Shown here piece by piece: positions 1 to 5,404 of a stretch of 5,404 bases of DNA. The DNA is from Bacillota bacterium (lineage in GTDB: Bacteria; Bacillota; Clostridia; Oscillospirales; Oscillospiraceae). The first letter of the stretch is position 1; each line of letters opens with the position of its first letter. The position numbers and the translations under genes were made by a program. The DNA is taken from NCBI GenBank assembly GCA_017861415.1, contig JAGFXS010000097.1, positions 1 through 5,404 of the forward strand, given 5' to 3'. The notes under the pieces are model-generated. The model was not told the origin of the DNA. It made no database searches and saw nothing but the letters and a program-made list of their open reading frames with translations.

Positions 1-2090
1 AAGCGAATCACATTCTCAAAGGCCTGGAGATTTTCCGTGGGGTCACCGTCCATCTCAATATAGCTGATGTGTCCGGCGTTGGTGAGGGCATGATAGGGGG
101 CCTCAATGGAGATCTTGTCATAGGCGGAGATGGGGAAGCCCACAGGAATGTGGAAGGAATTGGTGTAGTACTCTTTGTCGGTGACCCCGGGGATCACACC
201 GAAGCGCTTTTTGTCCATACGGACGAAACGGCCGGAGAGCCCTTCTGCGGGAGTAGCTAAAAGCGTAAAATTCATCTTGGTCTTCTGTGCTTCGGCATCC
301 AGTCTGCTTCTCATATGGCTGATAATCTCAAGACCCAGCACCCGTGCCTTGTCGCTCTGGCCGTGGTGTTCCCCCACTAGGACGGTGAGGGTCTCGGCCA
401 GGCCAATAAAGCCCAGGGAAAGGGTTCCATGGCGGAGAATTTCTCGAATCTCGTCGTCCCAGCCCAGGGTTTCGGAGTCTAGCCACACGTGCTGTCCCAT
501 CAGGAAGGGGAAATTTCGGACTTTTTTTCTGGCCTGAATTTCATAGCGTTCTATCATCTGATTCATACAGAGGTCAATCTTCCGGTCCAGATCCTCAAAA
601 AACAGAGTAGCGTCGCCCTTGGCCTTGATGGCCAGGCGGGGCAGATTGATGGTGGTAAAGGAGAGATTGCCCCGGCCGATGGAGATTTCCTTCTCCGTAT
701 CATAGACGTTGGCGATGACCCGGGTTCTGCAGCCCATGTAGGAGATTTCGGTCTCTGGCTGGCCCTCTTTGTAATACTTCAGGTTGTATGGCGCATCCTG
801 GAAGGAGAAGTTGGGGAACAGCCGCTTGGCACTACAGCGGATGGCAAGCTGAAAGAGGTCGTAGTTGGGCTCGCCGGGGTTGTAGTTGACGCCTTCCTTA
901 ACCCGAAAAATCTGAATGGGAAAGATGGGTGTCTCGCCGTTGCCAAGGCCTGCCTCCGTAGACAAGAGCAGGTTTTTCATCACCATACGCCCCTCGGGGG
1001 AGGTGTCCATGCCGTAGTTGATGGAGGAGAAGGGGGTCTGTGCCCCGGCTCTTGAGTGCATGGTGTTCAGATTATGAATCAACGCCTCCATGGCCTGATA
1101 GGTAGCCCGGTCCGTCTCCTTGACGGCACGGTAATGGGCAAAACTCTGGGCCTTTTTCATCTCCTCTTCGTCGCCGTAGCGCGAGGTGAGATGGGGTAGC
1201 TCCGCCTCAAAATAGGCGCCGCATTCTTCCAGTGTGGGACAAAGTCCCGTCTCCCGCTCTACCCTAGCGATGATTCCCTTGATCTCCGACTCAGGATCTT
1301 CCTGACCAGCTAGAAGCATTAGGGCGCGGGCCAAGTTCTGGCGGTAGATCCGGACAAAGGTCTTCCGCACACCGTCAGCCATACCATAGTCGAAATTCTG
1401 CACAGACTGACCACCGTGCTGGTCATTCTGATTGGACTGGATGGCAATACAGCCCAGCGCGGCATAGGAGGCAATGTCATTGGGTTCGCGGAGAGTACCG
1501 TGCCCGGTGGAGAAGCCGTTCTTAAAAAGTTTCTTAATGTCAATCTGACAGCAGGTGGTGGTTAGCGTCAGGAAATCCAGGTCGTGGATGTGGATGTCTC
1601 CCTCCCTGTGGGCTCTGGCGTGGTCGGGATTGAGGACGAACATATCGTAAAACTGCTTTGCACCCTCGGAGCCGAACTTGAGCATAGAGCCCATGGCGGT
1701 GTCCCCGTCGATGTTGGCATTCTCCCGCTTAATGTCGCTCTCGGCGGCGGAGGAGAAGGTGATGTCCTCGTAAATCTTCATGAGGCGAGTGTTCATTTCG
1801 CGGGCGCGGCTACGCTCAGAGCGATAGAGAATGTAGGCCTTGGCCGTCTGAACATAGCCGCTGTCCATAAGCACTCGCTCCACTAGATCTTGAATATGCT
1901 CCACATCGGGATCAGCCACATCTTCCCGCTCCAGAAGGTCCCACACCTCCTGAGCCAGTTTTTCCGCAGTCTCCCCATATCCGGGCTTATAGGTAGCCGC
2001 AAAGGCCTTTTCAATGGCCTGGGCAATTTTGCTGATATCAAAGGGGCTAAGACGTCCGTCTCTCTTGCGAATCTGTTTTACTGCGGTCAT
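1..2090 (-). CDS. nrdD: Anaerobic (class III) ribonucleoside-triphosphate reductase, large subunit; C-terminus cut by window edge
   Basis: Reduces ribonucleoside triphosphates to dNTPs without oxygen, using a glycyl radical installed by the radical-SAM activase NrdG (not in the window). I read 696 codons from the ATG at 2088-2090. Residues about 3-95 look like an ATP cone (KQIRKRDGRLSPFD near the start), the allosteric dATP/ATP site. The catalytic barrel aligns by eye with E. coli NrdD throughout: HIHDLDFLTLTTTCCQID contains Cys180, matching the E. coli Cys175 position; IRCSAKRLFP contains Cys419, matching the Cys384 thiyl-radical position. GVIPGVTDKEYYTNSFH (residues 631-647) is the conserved stretch near the C-terminus. 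Having both cysteines fits the formate-dependent type. About 75-80 residues are missing beyond position 1, including the expected four-Cys zinc site and the RVCGY-like glycyl-radical motif, so activity cannot be judged here. The start is supported by the ATP cone beginning at once and by purine-rich AGGAGAGAGGGA upstream (2098-2109). Plus-strand ORFs here are shadows. Confidence 0.97.
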   Translation of the reverse strand, partial: MTAVKQIRKRDGRLSPFDISKIAQAIEKAFAATYKPGYGETAEKLAQEVWDLLEREDVADPDVEHIQDLVERVLMDSGYVQTAKAYILYRSERSRAREMNTRLMKIYEDITFSSAAESDIKRENANIDGDTAMGSMLKFGSEGAKQFYDMFVLNPDHARAHREGDIHIHDLDFLTLTTTCCQIDIKKLFKNGFSTGHGTLREPNDIASYAALGCIAIQSNQNDQHGGQSVQNFDYGMADGVRKTFVRIYRQNLARALMLLAGQEDPESEIKGIIARVERETGLCPTLEECGAYFEAELPHLTSRYGDEEEMKKAQSFAHYRAVKETDRATYQAMEALIHNLNTMHSRAGAQTPFSSINYGMDTSPEGRMVMKNLLLSTEAGLGNGETPIFPIQIFRVKEGVNYNPGEPNYDLFQLAIRCSAKRLFPNFSFQDAPYNLKYYKEGQPETEISYMGCRTRVIANVYDTEKEISIGRGNLSFTTINLPRLAIKAKGDATLFFEDLDRKIDLCMNQMIERYEIQARKKVRNFPFLMGQHVWLDSETLGWDDEIREILRHGTLSLGFIGLAETLTVLVGEHHGQSDKARVLGLEIISHMRSRLDAEAQKTKMNFTLLATPAEGLSGRFVRMDKKRFGVIPGVTDKEYYTNSFHIPVGFPISAYDKISIEAPYHALTNAGHISYIEMDGDPTENLQAFENVIR

Positions 2091-2143
2091 GGTGTGATCC
2101 CTCTCTCCTCTTTGGTCTATATCTGCTTTTGCGTCCCAATGGC

Positions 2144-2159
2144 ACACAAGATATTGTGT
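2144..2159. promoter_or_regulatory. NrdR box upstream of nrdD
   Basis: ACACAAGATATTGTGT is a 16-bp near-palindrome (7 of 8 base pairs symmetric; perfect 6-bp arms ACACAA/TTGTGT). It closely fits the known NrdR consensus, acaCwAtATaTwGtgt. NrdR is the ATP-cone repressor of ribonucleotide reductase operons in most bacteria. The box lies about 14-29 nt downstream of the predicted transcription start of nrdD, a position suited to repression. NrdR boxes usually come in pairs about three helical turns apart. A second, much weaker match (about 9 of 16) can be drawn at about 2174-2191, over the -10 element, but I would not call it alone. Confidence 0.85.
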
Positions 2160-2179
2160 TCAATTTTAGGTGTACGCAC

Positions 2180-2209
2180 ATCATAGCATTTATCTACCGC
2201 TCTCGTCAA
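2180..2209 (-). promoter_or_regulatory. Sigma-70/SigA-type promoter of nrdD with extended -10
   Basis: On the minus strand, -35 TTGACG (2204-2209) and -10 TATGAT (2180-2185) are separated by 18 bp. TGC immediately before the -10 makes an extended -10 (TGnTATGAT). Initiation is expected near 2173, giving a leader of about 83 nt before the nrdD ATG. It lies between the tail-operon terminator and the NrdR box, so nrdD appears to be transcribed independently of the tail genes. Confidence 0.75.
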
Positions 2210-2214
2210 GGGAG

Positions 2215-2235
2215 TTACCCACAAAATTATGCACA
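2215..2235 (+). promoter_or_regulatory. Pair of DnaA-box-like 9-mers upstream of the nrdD promoter
   Basis: TTACCCACA (2215-2223; one mismatch to TTATCCACA) and TTATGCACA (2227-2235; exact fit to TTATNCACA) lie in the same orientation, separated by AAA. They start 6 bp upstream of the -35 hexamer of nrdD. DnaA binding upstream of the aerobic nrdAB promoter is established in E. coli; its extension to an anaerobic nrdD in a Firmicute is my inference. AT-rich sequence makes chance matches possible, though two matches at 12-bp phasing next to an nrd promoter are suggestive. Confidence 0.5.
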
Positions 2236-2262
2236 AAAAGGACCCGCCAGAGGCGGGTCCTT
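2235..2262 (-). terminator. Rho-independent terminator of the baseplate operon
   Basis: Read on the minus strand, AAGGACCCGCC pairs perfectly with GGCGGGTCCTT across a 3-nt TCT loop (11-bp GC-rich stem). The T-run at its 3' side (TTTTT at 2235-2239, partly in the stem) continues to GTGC. It begins 7 nt after the stop of the DUF2313 gene, so it ends tail-gene transcription before nrdD. The plus-strand reading lacks a good T-tract, so it is probably one-directional. Confidence 0.9.
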
Positions 2263-2269
2263 CTCCTGC

Positions 2270-2851
2270 TCAGGGCTCGGAAATTTGTTCCACATAGGTC
2301 TCCAGTGCCTTCCAGGATAGGCCTAAACCTTCTAGCTGCGCCCAGGATGCGATTTTTCTCTCCAACTGCGTCCAGGTGATATACCAGAACCAATACTCGA
2401 TCTCCAAATGGCAAGGGATGATGTTTTCGATGATCTTTTGAATTTTTGAAAAATCCTCTGGAATGCCGGGCACCTGGGGAAAGTGTACCCGAAGAATGTC
2501 TGGCTCTCCCAGTTCCACAGCTGTGGCCACCAGTCCGCAGCCGGACAAGTTGTCGTTGACAGCCTGGAGAGAGAAGCTTCCGTCTCGGATATTCAGCAGG
2601 GCCGTCAGTGCCTTTCTGAGGGCAACAGGATTCTGCGCCATGGGTCGGTGGGCCAACAGGCTACAGATTGCTTCCAACCCTTCCTCCTCTGCGGCAGACA
2701 AGCTCATCTCCCGCTGTATGTCCTCCAGTTCCCGTCCGCACTGATCAAGGGCCGCGCCGAGGCAGCCGAGCTCCGCCCACTGGAAGCTTCCCTCCCAGCG
2801 ATACGTACCCAGCGGCTCCAGCAGGTTTCTCATTTCCTGGGCACTGTTCAT
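2270..2851 (-). CDS. DUF2313/YmfQ-family phage baseplate protein (Mu gp48 / PBSX XkdU-like)
   Basis: 193-residue protein, about the usual size for this family, which sits at the end of the baseplate gene set in Mu-like and PBSX-like contractile tails and probably completes the wedge or links to the fibres. Recognised from the N-terminal LLEPLGTYRWEG opening, the central ALTALLNIRDGSFSLQAVND segment (81-100), and the C-terminal PCHLEIEYWFWYITW segment (146-160), typical of the family's PxHLE...W ending. Residues 159-188 form three decapeptide units, each starting TWTQLE, SWAQLE or SWKALE. ATG overlaps the stop of the baseplate J gene by 4 nt (ATGA), implying translational coupling; GAGGTG lies 6 nt upstream of the start. 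It is the last gene before the terminator, where a fibre gene would normally follow. The family call rests on motif memory and position, not a search. Confidence 0.82.
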   Translation of the reverse strand: MNSAQEMRNLLEPLGTYRWEGSFQWAELGCLGAALDQCGRELEDIQREMSLSAAEEEGLEAICSLLAHRPMAQNPVALRKALTALLNIRDGSFSLQAVNDNLSGCGLVATAVELGEPDILRVHFPQVPGIPEDFSKIQKIIENIIPCHLEIEYWFWYITWTQLERKIASWAQLEGLGLSWKALETYVEQISEP

Positions 2852-3915
2852 GAGAGCACCTCAACCGTCAGGGCGACCAGCTTCGGCAGCTGTCCCGGCA
2901 CGGCGGGCAGATCCGCTGCTGGCTGTACGAGCTGGTAGTTGGCCACCCCCGATACACTGTAGATCAGCTCACCCAGCTTAGCCCGCAGCACGGGCTTTCC
3001 TAGGAGCCTGCCATCAAAATAGGCACCTAACTTCTGCTCCACTGCGCTTTTTATAGTTTGAAAGCTGGCTCCATCCTCTGGAGCAACTTTTACCCGCACC
3101 ACAACTGACGTATTGGTGGGATTTCGCACCTCAAGATCCACGGCAATTTCCCTTTTTTCCGCCAAATGATCCAGAACCTCCTGAATGACCTGTGAGGGCA
3201 GATCTCCCGCCGCTCCGGCCAGAACCACATCCACGGTACCTCGCCCTCTGGCCCTGCCAATAACGTTGACCGCAGCCACCTGGGAGACGGACAGGGCTTC
3301 CCTCTCATAAAAGGCAGCGTTAGCACCGTTTGGCATGCGCCGATAGGTTTCCAGAATGCGACCCCGTAGCCCTTCGTCGCCTTCCGTTTCGGTGCCACCT
3401 GTAAAAGCCCAGGGATTGGTGCAGCCGCTGATCCCCAAGGGGGGTACGGACATGGCCCGGATACTACCCGCAGGCACATTGCCGCTCTCTCCCGATACCA
3501 CGGCCCATGCGGGGACGTCCACCCAACTCTCCCCGGCTGGGAGCAGCGCCTCCGCGGTGGTCTCAAAGGCAACCAGCCCCGCTGTCATGCACACGGTGCC
3601 TGAAGGGATAGCGAGGCTGGCTGTACCCGGTACTTCCACAGAGAAGCGGAGAACGCCTTCGGCCTTTCCGGCCTGTTTTCTCTCCAGTCCGCGCAGAACC
3701 GCATGATTATCCAGGTATTCGCCTGTTGCGGTCTGGGGGAAACACTGGGCCAGAGTCCAGCGGTTCTGGACATAGAGCCCATAGATCTGGGTGGCTACGG
3801 CATAGAAGCGCACTGCCATTTCACTAGTCTCTCGGATGCTGACCCCCGTCTCCTCTTGAAACAGCTCCAGCATTTCCCGATAGAGTTCCTCCACAGTTTT
3901 GATTGTTTCCGTCAT
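2848..3915 (-). CDS. Baseplate J-like protein (Mu gp47 / P2 gpJ / PBSX XkdT family)
   Basis: 355 residues, the normal length for Firmicute XkdT-type baseplate J proteins. In contractile tails this wedge protein forms the outer baseplate ring around the hub. Visible family features: N-terminal helical part (1-80) with ATGEYLDNHAVLRGLERK (63-80); a beta-rich central part with IPSGTVCMTAGLVAFETT (103-120), LPAGESWVDVPAWAV (125-139) and SGNVPAGSI (144-152); GGTETEGDEGLRGRI (173-187), matching the family's GGTDxExDExLRxRI; then ANAAFYEREAL (198-208) and GRGTVDVVLAG (224-234), and a C-terminal alpha/beta repeat with VVVRVKVAPEDG. The ATG at 3913-3915 is 4 nt after the upstream stop, with AAAGG as a modest ribosome binding site inside the end of the preceding gene. 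Intact, with no frameshift seen. Confidence 0.93.
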   Translation of the reverse strand: MTETIKTVEELYREMLELFQEETGVSIRETSEMAVRFYAVATQIYGLYVQNRWTLAQCFPQTATGEYLDNHAVLRGLERKQAGKAEGVLRFSVEVPGTASLAIPSGTVCMTAGLVAFETTAEALLPAGESWVDVPAWAVVSGESGNVPAGSIRAMSVPPLGISGCTNPWAFTGGTETEGDEGLRGRILETYRRMPNGANAAFYEREALSVSQVAAVNVIGRARGRGTVDVVLAGAAGDLPSQVIQEVLDHLAEKREIAVDLEVRNPTNTSVVVRVKVAPEDGASFQTIKSAVEQKLGAYFDGRLLGKPVLRAKLGELIYSVSGVANYQLVQPAADLPAVPGQLPKLVALTVEVLS

Positions 3916-3919
3916 CCTG

Positions 3920-4252
3920 TCACCCTTTCCATGTCACGGTCAGGGGCTCGCCCTCCCAGAGAAGATGGATGGTCAGCCACCCCCGCTTCTCCTCTAGAGA
4001 GACGGACAAAACCTCCAGGCCGTCTTCGCCCTCCAGGGCTTCCTGCGCAAATTGCCGGGCCATAGCCTCTCTCCTGCCGCTTTTCTCCTTATCCAAGCGA
4101 TAGAACTTGCTGCCCAGGGCCGGAATGAGAGGAAAGGCGCCCCGACGGGCGGTGAGGCGGAAGAGCACCCGATCCAGCAGCTCCTCTTCTCCCAGGGCGG
4201 TTTGAAAGCCCCCCGCGCCATCGGGCAGATAATCTCCATTTCTCAGCAGCAT
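3920..4252 (-). CDS. Baseplate wedge protein, XkdS (DUF2634)/gp25-like, at the Mu gp46 position
   Basis: 110 residues from the ATG at 4250-4252. The segment LLDRVLFRLTARRGAF, then LIPALGSKFYRL (42-53), then a helix (56-74) and beta-strand pairs VLSVSLEEKRGWLTIHLLWEG, resembles the gp25/XkdS layout: a short strand with conserved YGS/LGS, a helix with many charged residues, then sheets. Such proteins initiate the wedge and contact the J protein encoded next. An ATG at 4267 would overlap the upstream gene by 14 nt; I prefer 4252 because AGGAGG lies 6 nt before it and the stop/start pair reads TGATATG. Sequence similarity is weak, so position between gp45-like and J-like genes carries much of the call. 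Confidence 0.72.
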   Translation of the reverse strand: MLLRNGDYLPDGAGGFQTALGEEELLDRVLFRLTARRGAFPLIPALGSKFYRLDKEKSGRREAMARQFAQEALEGEDGLEVLSVSLEEKRGWLTIHLLWEGEPLTVTWKG

Positions 4253-4253
4253 A

Positions 4254-4640
4254 TCACGCCTCCTCATCAGACGGAACCTCCAAAAGATTCCCGTTTATAT
4301 AAACCGGCCCCACTAGTTCAATGGATCCGTCGCTTTTCAAATGAATTCCCGATGCCGGAGCAACGGAAATCCACACCTCTCCCGGCCCCGGGCTATGCTC
4401 CCCCGCCCCCTGATTCCGCATGCCGATGATACAGGGTGCGCGCTCCTCGCCGCAGCTGAGCACTAGAGACTCCTCCTCCCTCTGAGGGGCCCAGTGATAA
4501 CCTCTCGGTGCCAGAACAGCTACGTTCCGCCGCTCGCCGTCGAGATAAACGCCGGTGGATTGCCCCGTGAGGGTCACCGTCCCCAGCTCTGCGGTGGACT
4601 CTTGGGGAATCTCCCGCTGTTTTCTGTTTGCTATCCACAT
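4254..4640 (-). CDS. Short gp45/gpV-like baseplate spike protein
   Basis: 128 residues. The sequence has the layout of the Mu gp45/P2 gpV group of central spike proteins: an OB-fold-like region with APRGYHWAPQREEESLVLSCGEERAPCIIGM (45-74), typical of the G(Y/L)xxxPxxGExxLVxxxGD...PxVIG pattern, then GEVWISVAPASGIHLKSDGSIELVGPVYINGN (87-118), the repetitive beta-stalk part with IHLKSDG...VxINGN. The trimeric spike would dock below the hub and pierce the target envelope. It is shorter than Mu gp45 and shows no HxH metal-binding tip as in P2 gpV. The ATG at 4638-4640 has AAGGAG 8 nt upstream (4649-4654) and lies 20 nt after the hub stop. A longer in-frame reading continues upstream, but that sequence belongs to the hub gene in another frame. 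Confidence 0.8.
   Translation of the reverse strand: MWIANRKQREIPQESTAELGTVTLTGQSTGVYLDGERRNVAVLAPRGYHWAPQREEESLVLSCGEERAPCIIGMRNQGAGEHSPGPGEVWISVAPASGIHLKSDGSIELVGPVYINGNLLEVPSDEEA
4259..4264 (-). promoter_or_regulatory. AGGAGG ribosome binding site deciding the wedge-protein start
   Basis: A full consensus AGGAGG sits in the last codons of the gp45-like gene. It is 6 nt from the ATG at 4252 but falls within the first codons after the ATG at 4267, where it could not serve that start. It therefore selects the shorter, 110-residue product. Confidence 0.8.
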
Positions 4641-4660
4641 TAAAAGTTCTCCTTTGCTGC

Positions 4661-5404
4661 TTACAGGACTGCCTCCGGCGCGCCCAGCTCCAACCGGGTT
4701 TTGTACCCGTCCTGATCCATTTCCACCACGGCCTCCGTCACCCGCCACAGACCACTTACCTGCCAGCCTGTCAGGTTGACCCGAAGCAGCTCTCCCGGAA
4801 AGGCCACAAAGGGCGCTCCCATAGTTAGACTGATGGTTTTCATCCGGCTTTTTGATTCTTTTTGATTTGTCCAGCTGAAAGCGGCCGCTGTAACGCATAG
4901 TCTGGAATCCTGTTCGCCTAGGGACAGTCAAAACCCTCGAAGCACAACCCCCTTTTCGCTGGAAGTCGTCGTCGACCACATCCTGGGCGGCCAATGTCAC
5001 CCGGTTAACCACCCGGACTTTGGAGAGAACCCCGTAGCGCTGATACCGCCAGACCCGTTTGAGAACGGGCAGGGATCCATCCAGAACGGTATTGCTTTCC
5101 ATTTGAGGCAGGGGCGAGAGCATGAGTCTGCCTTGGGGATCCAGGCGAGGCGCCACGCCCCCGTGATACCGGGCGAATTGATAGAGCACCTGCCAGCAGC
5201 TGCTTCCGGTCTGGACAGAAAAGCCGGATACCGGCGGCAGCCGCACATTATCTCCCCGGCTGATGCCAAAGGGTGTCACATAGCGCCGGAGAATTTCCTC
5301 CAGTGTGGCTGTGCCGAAATCCGCACCCTGAGCTTCATTGTCCAGAAGCAGCGCTGCCAATCCTCTGCCAGAAAGCTCCAAAAGGCCTCCTTCGGCATCC
5401 CAGC
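4661..5404 (-). pseudogene. Baseplate hub protein (Mu gp44 / late-control gpD / XkdQ-like), frameshifted; 5' end outside window
   Basis: The hub sits at the tail tube tip and carries the spike. From the right edge the frame reads WDAEGGLLELSGRGLAALLLDNEAQ, then LEEILRRYVTPFGI, GSSCWQVLYQFARYHGG and LDPQGRLMLSPL, all typical of gpD-like hubs, on to RVLTVPRRTGFQTMRY and GRFQLDKSK. The family-like continuation, MKTISLTMGAPFVAFPGE, LTGWQVSGLWRVTEAVVE and a stop at 4661-4663, is in the +1 frame. The +1 frame has a stop at 4928-4930, so the switch must lie between 4927 and the conserved C-terminal part; an exact 10-bp tandem duplication at 4848-4867 accounts for it. About 246 residues of hub are visible once repaired. 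The TTG at 5381 is not a real start, because coding similarity continues upstream. It may be a true null, an assembly error, or rescued by slippage. Confidence 0.82.
4848..4867. repeat. Exact 10-bp tandem duplication causing the hub frameshift
   Basis: CTTTTTGATT occurs twice head to tail (4848-4857 and 4858-4867); on the coding strand this is AATCAAAAAG twice. One extra copy adds 10 nt, that is +1 modulo 3, exactly the offset between the two hub reading frames. Removing one copy gives a continuous reading FQLDKSKSRMKTISLTM. Confidence 0.93.

Noticed and set aside
489..1055. 188-residue plus-strand ORF opposite nrdD
   Set aside because: Antisense shadow of a strongly conserved coding sequence; its translation shows no recognisable domain and it lacks a convincing ribosome binding site.
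2215..2240. Replication origin suggested by two DnaA-like boxes in AT-rich DNA
   Set aside because: Only two boxes, no dnaA/dnaN neighbours, no AT-rich unwinding repeats; gene regulation of nrdD is the simpler reading.
3090..3572. 160-residue minus-strand ORF inside the baseplate J gene
   Set aside because: Alternative-frame shadow rich in Pro, Arg and Trp; the other frame carries all the family motifs.
4661..4843. Separate 60-residue gene starting at ATG 4843
   Set aside because: There is no ribosome binding site before this ATG (AAAAAGCCGG), and the peptide reads as the C-terminal part of the hub family rather than an independent protein.
4840..4867. Programmed -1 frameshift at the A-rich heptamers in the hub gene
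   Set aside because: A -1 shift here reaches a TGA at 4840-4842 within a few codons. The shift needed is +1 (or -2), so the classical -1 slippery-site explanation fails.
4254..5381. Single 375-residue minus-strand ORF starting at TTG 5381
   Set aside because: It joins the hub N-terminal part, out-of-frame sequence and the complete spike gene. Hub similarity switches to another frame at the duplication, the spike has its own ribosome binding site, and hub coding continues upstream of the TTG.
1..5404. CRISPR arrays, tRNA or rRNA genes, insertion sequences
   Set aside because: No regularly spaced repeats, no cloverleaf-like sequences and no transposase-like reading frames were seen on either strand.

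Overview
The window looks like chromosome of a strictly anaerobic, fairly GC-rich Firmicute. The class Oscillospiraceae/Clostridia is my guess, from the NrdD sequence, the AGGAGG-type ribosome binding sites and the PBSX/Mu-like tail genes; no taxonomic marker is present. All convincing genes lie on the minus strand, so biology reads from right to left.

Right part (about 2270-5404): a contractile-tail baseplate operon in the same order as phage Mu gp44-45-46-47-48 and close to B. subtilis PBSX xkdQ-S-T-U. It runs: hub/late-control-D-like protein (5' end beyond the right edge), a short gp45-like spike protein, an XkdS/gp25-like wedge protein, a baseplate J protein, and a DUF2313 (YmfQ/gp48/XkdU) protein. 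Spacings are tight (20 nt, 1 nt, 4 nt, 4-nt overlap). A strong intrinsic terminator follows 7 nt after the last stop. No tail fibre, holin or endolysin gene follows. This suits either the trimmed edge of a prophage or a domesticated tail-like particle locus.

The hub gene is broken or recoded. An exact 10-bp tandem duplication (4848-4867) moves the upstream reading frame by +1 relative to the obvious C-terminal coding sequence, which ends at 4661. The unshifted frame stays open and runs in frame into the gp45-like gene. A naive ORF call therefore fuses two different proteins with about 69 residues of out-of-frame sequence between them.

Middle (about 2091-2269): an AT-rich control region holding the tail-operon terminator, two adjacent DnaA-box-like 9-mers, a sigma-70-type promoter with an extended -10, and a near-perfect NrdR box. 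The last three point towards the gene on the left.

Left part (1-2090): nrdD, the anaerobic class III ribonucleotide reductase large subunit, complete at its N-terminus (ATP cone) and cut by the window edge before the zinc site and glycyl-radical motif. The apparent regulation (NrdR plus possibly DnaA) would tie anaerobic dNTP production to dNTP status and replication initiation.
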